Below are positions 1 to 5,325 of a DNA stretch of 10,545 nt, piece by piece. The notes beneath the pieces were generated by a model. That model ran no database searches. It was not told the origin of the DNA and was given only the letters and a program-made list of their open reading frames with translations. Made by a program: the position numbers and the translations under genes. The DNA comes from Lachnospiraceae bacterium (GTDB lineage: Bacteria > Bacillota_A > Clostridia > Lachnospirales > Lachnospiraceae). Every line of letters begins with the position of its first letter. The stretch's first letter is position 1. The DNA is taken from assembly GCA_017540915.1 (NCBI GenBank), contig JAFYAD010000164.1, positions 1 through 10,545 on the forward strand, read 5' to 3'.

Positions 1-371
1 GTCATGTACTCTATCATAGCCGTACCTATTCCAAGCCCCCAATAATCCTTATAGAGAGCGATGGCTAAAGAGCACCTATGCCGTATTTTGCGTTTATCTC
101 CGATGCCGTTTATGCTTCCGTTTCCTGCAACTTTCCCGTCAACAATCGGCATCATCATGATGGAATAGGGATCGTTAACCAGTTTTTCGAGAATATCTCG
201 CTCTCCTTCGATTGTAAAATTCACCTCATCAGGATAACGTAGCAAGTACGTCGTTTCCCCGGCTGTTTTCTTCATATACTCTATCATCTCTTCAGCATGT
301 TCCGGAGAAGTAGGACACAATATGCATTTTCTCCCATCTTTCAGAATTATCTCTCTTTCTTTGAACTTCAT
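1..371 (-). CDS. GNAT family N-acetyltransferase (C-terminus cut by window edge)
   Basis: The frame is open from an ATG at 371 to the left edge, giving 123 residues beginning MKFKEREIILKDGRKC. It reads as the N-terminal two thirds of a GCN5-related acetyltransferase, which moves an acetyl group from acetyl-CoA to an amine. Support is the N-terminal pattern of ligand-facing strands, the segment MMMPIVDGKVAGNGSI (beta strands before motif A), and LYKDYWGLGIGTAMIEYM, a motif A with the acetyl-CoA pyrophosphate loop (GLGIGTA). The C-terminal motif B region lies outside the window. The ATG overlaps the stop of the preceding P-loop gene by four bases (ATGA), and GGGAG lies 7 nt before it, so it is probably translationally coupled. 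The substrate cannot be told from sequence. The family call is firm. Confidence 0.88.
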   Translation of the reverse strand, partial: MKFKEREIILKDGRKCILCPTSPEHAEEMIEYMKKTAGETTYLLRYPDEVNFTIEGERDILEKLVNDPYSIMMMPIVDGKVAGNGSINGIGDKRKIRHRCSLAIALYKDYWGLGIGTAMIEYM

Positions 372-907
372 TTACAGTCTCCCTCGTATTCTAATAGCTC
401 TGCAATGGTCTCTTCATAGTTATCATTTATCAAAACCACATCATCGCCCGCCTTTTTATACCCTTCAATGTATTTGTGATTCTCATCTTTAATCCAATCA
501 GCAGTGAAATCAGAATCCTCCAGTCTGTTCTCTATATCAGATCCATGCTTTCTTATATTATCAAAATGCGTGTCAACATATGAATCCGTCATCGCTAGGC
601 AAATGAACCTAATCTCGGACAAATACTCTTCTTTAAAATACTTCCGCCAATCATAAGGAATATAGCAGCCCTCCACAATGAGATTCTGCTTATTCTCTAT
701 TGCCGTCTTGATCATTTCACGAACAATAGGCCAGAGATAATCTACAAGTTCGTCATCGTCCTCAGGCGTAAGTTTCGTATTGCCGCTTCTGATCAAACCC
801 ATCTTCAGATGATCGACTGACAGATACGGGTATTTATATTTATCGAGCATCCTCTGTGCCAGCACAGTTTTCCCTGTATGGGATGCCCCTGTAATAATGA
901 CGATCAT
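368..907 (-). CDS. P-loop ATPase/kinase-like protein (AAA_33 / zeta-toxin-like fold)
   Basis: A 179-residue soluble protein starting MIVIITGASHTGKT. The Walker A loop is GASHTGKT at residues 7-14. Asp32 (SVDHLKMGL) follows the second strand, where small kinases bind substrate, and a hydrophobic strand ending LIVEGCY (76-82) sits in the Walker B/substrate region. Arg128 and its neighbours (ENRLEDSDF, 126-134) resemble a lid segment. The pattern is that of small-molecule kinases of the AAA_33/2-phosphoglycerate-kinase/zeta-toxin type, which transfer ATP phosphate to a small substrate; the actual substrate is unknown. I chose the ATG at 907 over a longer frame reaching 982 because the Walker A strand begins right there, GGGG lies 8 nt upstream, and the ATG forms an ATGA overlap with the stop of the upstream GNAT. 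No antitoxin-like partner is adjacent, so a toxin role is not suggested. Confidence 0.85.
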   Translation of the reverse strand: MIVIITGASHTGKTVLAQRMLDKYKYPYLSVDHLKMGLIRSGNTKLTPEDDDELVDYLWPIVREMIKTAIENKQNLIVEGCYIPYDWRKYFKEEYLSEIRFICLAMTDSYVDTHFDNIRKHGSDIENRLEDSDFTADWIKDENHKYIEGYKKAGDDVVLINDNYEETIAELLEYEGDCK

Positions 908-1323
908 ATTGTCAGCCCCTTTATCATTATCATCTCCATGGGCTGCTCGTATCCCGGAATATCCACAACAAAACCGCCGCAATCCTTATATCCCAGTTTC
1001 CGATAGAAATGCTGTGCATCCTCATCAACCTGTGTCGATGTCATCAACATCTCATATCCCTGTGCGCTCATATCCATCTCCCAGTGTTGCATCATCTGCT
1101 TTCCATAGCCCTTTCCGCGATATTCGGAATCAATGAACAACATCGTACAAAACGGCGTGTTATCCCAAAAAAGATTATATCGAAGTACACCGATGATCTT
1201 TTCATCGTCAACACAGACATATCCTTGTCTGCATCGTACCTTTTCATCAAATTCTGATATCGGAAGATGTTTATCAAGCATATACCATGCATCTTTATCC
1301 TGTTTTTCAATAAATCTTATCAT
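904..1323 (-). CDS. GNAT family N-acetyltransferase
   Basis: A complete 139-residue single-domain GNAT. Strands beta2-beta4 are seen in YVCVDDEKIIGVLRYNLFWD. Motif A is FIDSEYRGKGYGKQMM with the canonical R-G-x-G-x-G pyrophosphate loop at residues 69-74. Motif B (VDEDAQHFYRKLGYKDCG) carries the usual FY-x-K-x-GY signature near residues 106-112. It should acetylate a small amine or a protein N-terminus using acetyl-CoA in the cytoplasm; the substrate is not predictable. The ATG at 1323 is preceded by AGGGAG about 6 nt away and overlaps the stop of the 38-codon GNAT-tail ORF (ATGA). Its own stop overlaps the start of the P-loop gene in the same way. It is one of several acetyltransferase-type genes in this operon. 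Confidence 0.92.
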   Translation of the reverse strand: MIRFIEKQDKDAWYMLDKHLPISEFDEKVRCRQGYVCVDDEKIIGVLRYNLFWDNTPFCTMLFIDSEYRGKGYGKQMMQHWEMDMSAQGYEMLMTSTQVDEDAQHFYRKLGYKDCGGFVVDIPGYEQPMEMIMIKGLTI

Positions 1324-1436
1324 TTTTTCTCCCTGTCGCTACGGATTATCGAGTGCCATACCTCATCACAGATTCCGAGGTTGTTCTTTCTGGCAGCTCT
1401 AAGAATCCCTTCCTGCTTCATTCCTGCTTTATTCAC
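1320..1436 (-). CDS. 38-codon mini-ORF equal to a GNAT C-terminus (remnant or coupled micro-protein)
   Basis: Between the GNAT-NUDIX gene and the GNAT gene there is an uninterrupted 38-codon frame. From GTG at 1436 it reads VNKAGMKQEGILR, then ARKNNLGICDEVWHSIIR, then SDREKK. KAGMKxEGxLR and the following NNxGICDxxWxSIxR are the signature C-terminal end (beta6-beta7) of RimJ/RimL-like GNATs, so this is the tail of a deleted acetyltransferase. The frame still has AGGGAG 5 nt before the GTG. The GTG overlaps the upstream stop (GTGA) and the TGA overlaps the downstream start (ATGA). An internal ATG at 1421 is an alternative start. It cannot fold as a full GNAT. It is either a deletion remnant kept because it carries the ribosome from one gene to the next, or simply recent debris. 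Confidence 0.6.
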   Translation of the reverse strand: MNKAGMKQEGILRAARKNNLGICDEVWHSIIRSDREKK

Positions 1437-2398
1437 ATTATCTCCCTTGCCTTCTTAAGAATAGGCAACTCACGGTTTGCGATCAGCCTTCCAAGCCTTG
1501 TTTCCCGTCTTTTTTCGTATTCGGCAACCGCTTCTTCATAGGTCAGCTTCAGCGTTGACAGATGGAAATCTTTTATCTCATCCTGAGTCAGATGCTTTTC
1601 TCCGAATGAAACAACCTTACAAAGGAAATAGTTATTCAGATTGTGCCGGTGTATCAGATTGTAACAATCGCTGACAACACCGATCTTACAAACAACCCGT
1701 ACCTCTGCTCCCAATTCCTCTTTTAGCTCACGTTTAATCGCCGAATCCATATCCTCTTCGGCTTCGACTCCGCCACCTGAAGTCTCTATCAATGTCGCCC
1801 TTCCAAAATCATCATTTCTTTCGGCTCGAACAAAATAATAATATCCTTCTTCATCAAATACGATTGCCCTAGCTATCCTCCGGTCATGATCAGTATACTC
1901 AAACGGCCACTCCGTATCCTGAAGTTCAATCAGTAATTCGTTTGTCGGAACCTTCTTCACATATACTCTGGAAAGCTCTCCGTTCATGTCGTGCATCTCG
2001 ACTTTAAACTCACAGCCATATTTTTCATAGAGTCCAATATGATTTGTTGAGATATAGACTTCGGATACACCTTCTTTTATTGCAAGCCTTTCTACCTCTT
2101 CCATAAGGAGCCCTACATAATGATGCCCCCTATGCTCCGGGAAGGTATAAATAAAACCCATCCACGGAGTAAGCTCCGTAGGCTGGATATCATCCTTTTC
2201 GGCATAAGTGCAAAACGAGATCAGCTCATCACCGTCTGTAAGCAACAGAACCTTTGAGTTTTCACCTGCGGCGTCAAAAAAAGTTCCTTTGCTCAACAGC
2301 TCATACAGAAACCCAGCAGCTCCCCAGTCGCCTCTTTTGATCTCATTAATCCAGTGGCTCTGCCTATCACTATCAAAATAGTTGATCTCTCTCGTCAT
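1433..2398 (-). CDS. GNAT-NUDIX fusion protein
   Basis: A 321-residue two-domain enzyme. Residues about 1-150 are GNAT-like: strand LLLTDGDELISFCTYAEKD, then GFIYTFPEHRGHHYVGLLM as motif A, then VYISTNHIGLYEKYGCEF as motif B. The acetyl-CoA loop is RGHHYV (90-95), lacking the canonical second and third glycines, so activity or cofactor use may be altered. Residues about 165-305 are a NUDIX hydrolase domain with a perfect Nudix box G-x5-E-x7-REL-x-EELG at 209-230, which binds the metal for cleaving a nucleoside-diphosphate-X bond. The ATG at 2398 has AGGA about 9 nt upstream. It begins 11 nt after the remnant gene's stop and its own stop forms a GTGA overlap with the next frame. Such fusions are seen in Firmicutes; the substrate is unknown. 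Confidence 0.9.
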   Translation of the reverse strand: MTREINYFDSDRQSHWINEIKRGDWGAAGFLYELLSKGTFFDAAGENSKVLLLTDGDELISFCTYAEKDDIQPTELTPWMGFIYTFPEHRGHHYVGLLMEEVERLAIKEGVSEVYISTNHIGLYEKYGCEFKVEMHDMNGELSRVYVKKVPTNELLIELQDTEWPFEYTDHDRRIARAIVFDEEGYYYFVRAERNDDFGRATLIETSGGGVEAEEDMDSAIKRELKEELGAEVRVVCKIGVVSDCYNLIHRHNLNNYFLCKVVSFGEKHLTQDEIKDFHLSTLKLTYEEAVAEYEKRRETRLGRLIANRELPILKKAREIM

Positions 2399-2620
2399 TT
2401 GTTAGTGTCCTAAGTCTCATATTCTGAATAGTATCTCTGATTCTTGCTGTTGGGCTTATCTGGAATAGTCATCTTAAGTATGCCCGCTTCAAGCATAGGT
2501 TTTAAGTGGTTTTCATTAAATGACCTTCTGCTCACAAGTCCACAATAGTCCTGTATTTCAGCTCTCGTCCTCGGAAGCTTACAATACTCAATAATTTCAC
2601 CAACTGTAACCTGACCAACG

Positions 2621-2716
2621 ACTTGTTCCCTAACTAGTTCCTTGACTTGATCCCTGACTTGTACCCTATCTTGTACCCTAACTTGATCCCCCACTTGTTC
2701 CCTATCTTGATCCCTG
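2621..2716 (-). repeat. 12-bp minisatellite encoding V-x-x-Q tetrapeptides
   Basis: Eight imperfect 12-bp units on the plus strand follow the consensus acttg(a/t)(t/a)ccct(a/g) without gaps. On the coding strand they specify a run of four-residue units such as VGDQ, VRVQ, DRVQ, VRDQ, VKEL, VREQ and VVGQ. This sits between the end of the ATPase part and the C-terminal winged helix of the COG2865 remnant. From general knowledge, related proteins carry variable (V/x)-x-x-Q spacers here. Since the unit is a multiple of three, copy changes keep frame. The unit sequences are variable, so it has not expanded very recently. Confidence 0.85.
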
Positions 2717-2801
2717 TCATTTTCTTCAAGAATAGCTTTAATTTTCTCATTCTGATAATTCAAATTAGGAATGGTAAGCATAAAGTGTGCCCGATCAGAG
2801 T

Positions 2802-2807
2802 AAAAAA
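2802..2807 (-). other. Six-T homopolymer at the frameshift site
   Basis: On the coding strand, ACGCC is followed by six T and then ACTCTGATCGG. With six T, the conserved frame runs into TGA a few codons on. With five T, it reads RTPFYSDRAHFML, joining the two halves of the family signature. The site is therefore a single-base length change in a short homopolymer. It could be a fixed mutation, a slippage-variable site or a base-call error; the sequence alone cannot separate these. Confidence 0.7.
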
Positions 2808-3040
2808 GGCGTTCTCTCCGGAACAAAATTGGCTGAATAGACCTGGGCATCGCGTATTTTACCCAAACCGCTTCCGCTGCGCTCCATATAATCAAGTCTT
2901 GAGAAAATGTCTGCCAGCACCGGATTTAGTCAGCCCGTTCCATCTCCTACAGAAAACACGTGAATACCTGATAGGGGATTCATCCGCAAGCAGCGCACCT
3001 GCATACGTCAACACCCCATCTTTATCTGCCATGCCGAATG

Positions 3041-3219
3041 ACTCTTATAAAAGGTCATATCGGTTTCCTTCCAGTTATCGTCTTCGCCGTCACGGATTGC
3101 CTTACACAGAATCTGCCACTGTTCATCTCTGCATCATACCAAAAGCATAAGACGGCTTTTTTCTGAATATCAGACAATATAGATTCATCTCTGTAACAAA
3201 CACCAGATATGAAATTGTC
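3041..3219 (-). pseudogene. DUF4375/DMP19-like gene remnant
   Basis: Two fragments in different frames look like the middle and end of a DUF4375 (DMP19-type) protein. The first, from 3219 down to about 3115, includes SDIQKKAVLCFWYDAEMNSG, resembling the conserved 'AE-x-N-x-GG' helix of that family. The second, about 3118-3041, reads WQILCKAIRDGEDDNWKETD then MTFYKS, resembling the family's C-terminal D-x-W-x-E-x-D-x-x-FY motif. The sequence between these motifs in normal members (roughly the NGGxxQYF region onward) is missing, and the frame changes at the join, so this is a deletion-bearing fragment. A start cannot be placed; a further coding-like stretch may reach an ATG at 3266 in a third frame. 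DUF4375 proteins are small cytoplasmic proteins of mostly unknown role. Family assignment is from memory of motifs and is moderate. Confidence 0.5.
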
Positions 3220-3291
3220 TCAACGTTCTTCTCTTTCACTAAGCATATCGTTTCATCATTAAACATGATACTCAGATACTCTTCTTTTAGA

Positions 3292-3320
3292 AAAAGTCCC
3301 GTCAATATGGCGGGACTTTT
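3292..3320 (-). terminator. Rho-independent terminator after the diguanylate cyclase gene
   Basis: A perfect 10-bp stem, AAAAGTCCCG pairing with CGGGACTTTT, surrounds a 9-nt loop. On the minus strand it is followed by TTTTTCT, and it lies 72 nt past the stop of the diguanylate cyclase. The A and T flanks are symmetric, so it could also stop plus-strand transcripts. Nothing else is recognisable between 3320 and the stop at 3392. Confidence 0.85.
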
Positions 3321-3391
3321 GAGTGTAAAAATAGAGTCAATTATTTGAGTTAGCAAAGTAACGAAGAGCTGCGATCCCCTGTCATCACATA

Positions 3392-4822
3392 TTAGAAATT
3401 CAGTGTGCAGCCGCTGATATTCTTGCCTGCATATACACCGCTGTCTGCCAGTTTATAAAGGTCCTCGAAGGAGTGCTTATCGCCCTCTTTGAAGAACGCA
3501 GCACCGGCGCTTACGCAGATCTGTCTGCCGTCAAGCTCCGGGATGTCTATCTTGGAGATTTCATTAAAGAAGCGCTCCATCAGCTCCTTAGCTATCCCTT
3601 CATCCATCAGATCCATAATATACAGGGCGTACTCATCCCCGCCCAGACGGAAGATGATATCCTCATCGCGGAAAACATGTTTTAATGCATCTGCGATCCC
3701 GCGGATCACTTTGTCGCCTACGTTATGGCCATAGTCATCATTGATATCCTTAAACTTGTCGACATCCAGGATGCAGAGCATTCCCTTCCGGCCGTTTGCC
3801 ATGGCTTCGATAACCTTTTGCTCACCGGTGCCACGGTTTAAGATGCCTGTCATTATATCGGTGGTGGCCAGGATCTCAAGATCCTGCCGCTCCTTTGCCG
3901 AGGCCACGATATCGTCAACGTTCTTGAAGCCGGCCAGTATATCACTGCCGGGGATATTGGCATTGATCAGGATATACGTGAACTGGTAATAATGAACCTC
4001 GCCTTTATCTATAACTCGGTAACTGGAAACATATTCCGGATTGTCGGCCAGTTTGCTGTTGATCGTTTTCAGGGATATGGCATCATACATCCACTCCTGA
4101 TCCTCGGAATACACACGGTCCTTCACGTACTGTTTATAGAGTACATCGTAGGAATACACCTTTTCGCCCGCGCCCTCCATACCTTTTGTAACATAGCCGT
4201 CGAGCTTAAGGATCACTACATCACCCGTTTGGGGATTGATCTTGAATATATTGTAGTAATCGCGGCTTAAGGTCTCCACGATATCCAACTGTTCTCTTAA
4301 ATATCGCTTATCGGAAATGTGCTTGCGTATGGACTTGTCGATATCCCTGAAAGCCAGGATGAAGTTCTCCGTTTTGCCCGGCTGTCCGGCCAGCGCGAAA
4401 GCCATCTGGTGATAGGACATATTTCCGTCATCGGCCAGGCGCATATAATCAAGGGTAAACAGTTCCCCGTCTTTGATCCGCGAGAACACGACATCCAGTT
4501 TAACATCCCTCCGGACGCTCTCTATGCTGTTAACCACGTAGCGGTCTACATATTCTTCGATGAAACGGTCGTAATTGTTAAATCTGAATCCCAGCTCGAC
4601 AGCATAATGATTGGTGTTTTCACCGGTAGAGCGGTACAGATACATTTTCTTTGTATTAGCGTTGATGACCCAGATCGTATGGTATTCCTTACCGATCCCG
4701 GTAATGATACCGGTCAGACGCCGTATACGCGAATTAAAATCCTCGATCAGTTCGTGCTGATCCTCCGGATAGTTCGCCGGGTCGATCAATTCGTTTTCCC
4801 TGATGACTAAATCTGATTGCAT
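3392..4822 (-). CDS. Diguanylate cyclase with two PAS-like sensor modules
   Basis: A 476-residue soluble protein with no signal peptide or membrane segment. Residues 316-476 form a GGDEF domain that makes cyclic di-GMP from two GTP. The metal and GTP site is seen in CILDVDKFKDINDDYGHNVG (starting near 350) and the signature loop is RLGGDEY, with GGDEY at 394-398. An RxxD inhibitory site (RDED, 385-388) stands exactly five residues before it, so product feedback is likely. Two similar N-terminal modules, about 47-165 and 187-305, each begin with a strand like TIWVINANTKK or NIFKINPQTGD and end with ILAFRDID or ILAGFKNVDD; they look like duplicated PAS-like sensor domains. The ATG at 4822 is preferred over an in-frame TTG at 4837 because AGGAGG lies 5 nt before the ATG and would otherwise fall inside the gene. 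It has its own promoter and terminator. Confidence 0.93.
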   Translation of the reverse strand: MQSDLVIRENELIDPANYPEDQHELIEDFNSRIRRLTGIITGIGKEYHTIWVINANTKKMYLYRSTGENTNHYAVELGFRFNNYDRFIEEYVDRYVVNSIESVRRDVKLDVVFSRIKDGELFTLDYMRLADDGNMSYHQMAFALAGQPGKTENFILAFRDIDKSIRKHISDKRYLREQLDIVETLSRDYYNIFKINPQTGDVVILKLDGYVTKGMEGAGEKVYSYDVLYKQYVKDRVYSEDQEWMYDAISLKTINSKLADNPEYVSSYRVIDKGEVHYYQFTYILINANIPGSDILAGFKNVDDIVASAKERQDLEILATTDIMTGILNRGTGEQKVIEAMANGRKGMLCILDVDKFKDINDDYGHNVGDKVIRGIADALKHVFRDEDIIFRLGGDEYALYIMDLMDEGIAKELMERFFNEISKIDIPELDGRQICVSAGAAFFKEGDKHSFEDLYKLADSGVYAGKNISGCTLNF

Positions 4823-4827
4823 ATGTC

Positions 4828-4833
4828 CCTCCT
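4828..4833 (-). promoter_or_regulatory. Ribosome binding site AGGAGG setting the diguanylate cyclase start
   Basis: A perfect AGGAGG ends 5 nt before the ATG at 4822. It decides between that ATG and the upstream in-frame TTG at 4837. Confidence 0.85.
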
Positions 4834-4844
4834 GCAAGCTAACT

Positions 4845-4862
4845 CTGACTTGACCAAGTCAG
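4845..4862. promoter_or_regulatory. Perfect 18-bp palindrome at the transcription start (candidate operator)
   Basis: CTGACTTG and CAAGTCAG are exact inverted repeats around a 2-bp centre. The site begins about 12 nt downstream of the -10 hexamer, so it covers roughly +6 to +24 of the predicted transcript and ends 12 nt before the AGGAGG. That location is typical of a repressor operator. With only a 2-nt centre it would be a poor RNA hairpin loop unless inner pairs open, so a DNA-binding dimer is the more likely reader. The regulator is not in the window. Confidence 0.55.
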
Positions 4863-4874
4863 TACACAAGTAAA

Positions 4875-4903
4875 ATTTTACATCAATTTCCGCAAAGTGA
4901 CAA
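4875..4903 (-). promoter_or_regulatory. Sigma-A-type promoter of the diguanylate cyclase gene
   Basis: On the minus strand, TTGTCA (4903-4898) and TAAAAT (4880-4875) are separated by exactly 17 nt. They match the consensus at 5/6 (-35) and 5/6 (-10). The predicted start is near 4868, about 45 nt before the ATG. Confidence 0.75.
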
Positions 4904-4926
4904 TACCCCATTAAATATTACTCGGC

Positions 4927-5238
4927 TCATTTCTTCTCTTCCTTACGAACACACTCTTCCATCGCCTCATTTACTTCTTCATCCCAGACCGTTCTCTCCG
5001 GTCCGAGGGTTCCGTACATGGTATTCTCATAGGAATAGCTCATATTCCCGGTCTTGATCAGGCGTTCATTTTCAACATCATCGCTAAATGATCCCAGCCT
5101 TTCATATATTTCCTTCGTGATCTCATAATCGTATTCTTCACGCCCTTCCCGGCTGGTATACATGATCTCTGCAAAGTATCTGTTTGTATCTGGATCATAG
5201 TAAGCCGTCCAGTTGTTCCCTTTCTTTTTCGTTTTCAT
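4927..5238 (-). CDS. Hypothetical protein, 103 residues
   Basis: I do not recognise this family. The protein is soluble, highly charged and acidic overall, with a basic start (MKTKKKGNNW) and a charged tail (ECVRKEEKK). Aromatic-rich segments WTAYYDPDTNRYFAEIMYTS and SYSYENTMYGTLGPERTVWD suggest a compact alpha/beta fold with YEITKEIYERLG as a helix between them. No signal peptide, metal-binding cysteines or helix-turn-helix is visible. The ATG at 5238 has GGGAG 7 nt upstream, which supports translation. It lies 87 nt downstream of the DUF2520 gene with no clear terminator between, so it may be read through from that operon. The promoter of the diguanylate cyclase starts right after its stop. 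Confidence 0.8.
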   Translation of the reverse strand: MKTKKKGNNWTAYYDPDTNRYFAEIMYTSREGREEYDYEITKEIYERLGSFSDDVENERLIKTGNMSYSYENTMYGTLGPERTVWDEEVNEAMEECVRKEEKK

Positions 5239-5325
5239 CTGGTATCTCCCTTCCGTAGCATAAATGCGTTTGCGCCTTAAACAGGATATGATAGCTCTAA
5301 TCTCTTCAATTTACTGTAATAATCT

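Larger units (their letters stand above)
2410..3044 (-). pseudogene. Decayed COG2865-type ATP-binding protein (AlbA_2/RecG-like) with deletion and frameshifts
   Basis: Three pieces of one gene lie in different frames. Piece 1, about 3044-2922, reads ESFGMADKDG, then LTYAGALLADESPIRYSR, then VFCRRWNGLTK, a conserved block of COG2865 proteins (putative transcriptional regulators/ATP-dependent helicase-like proteins with AlbA_2 and HATPase_c_4 domains). Piece 2, 2926-2808, reads NPVLADIFSRLDYMERSGSG, which normally lies well over 100 residues further on, so the ATPase core between was deleted at about 2922-2926. Piece 3, 2410-2806, contains FYSDRAHFMLTIPNLNY, a V-x-x-Q repeat and the winged-helix tail ending NSKNQRYYSEYET. 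Pieces 2 and 3 are joined by a six-T run (2802-2807) where five would keep frame. A 161-codon frame from 2895 remains open but starts out of the ancestral frame, so I do not call it a functional gene. No AlbA_2 N-terminus is present. Confidence 0.82.

Noticed and set aside
368..907. Zeta-type toxin of a toxin-antitoxin pair
   Set aside because: The fold may be shared, but the neighbours are acetyltransferases and no small antitoxin-like gene is adjacent; the mini-ORF nearby is a GNAT tail.
2621..2716. Possible CRISPR-like array
   Set aside because: Units are 12 bp, contiguous and without spacers; they are codon-multiple repeats inside a gene remnant.
2647..3150. 167-codon plus-strand frame
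   Set aside because: It is antisense to the COG2865 and DUF4375 remnants and includes the translated minisatellite; the minus strand has clear family motifs.
3123..3356. 77-codon minus-strand frame
   Set aside because: Its start crosses the terminator stem-loop, it lacks a ribosome binding site, and the DUF4375-like motifs over the same bases are in other frames.
5239..5325. Promoter or hairpin before the 103-residue gene
   Set aside because: Only a poor TTGAAG/TATCCT pair with 15-nt spacing and a 3-bp stem are visible, too weak to report.
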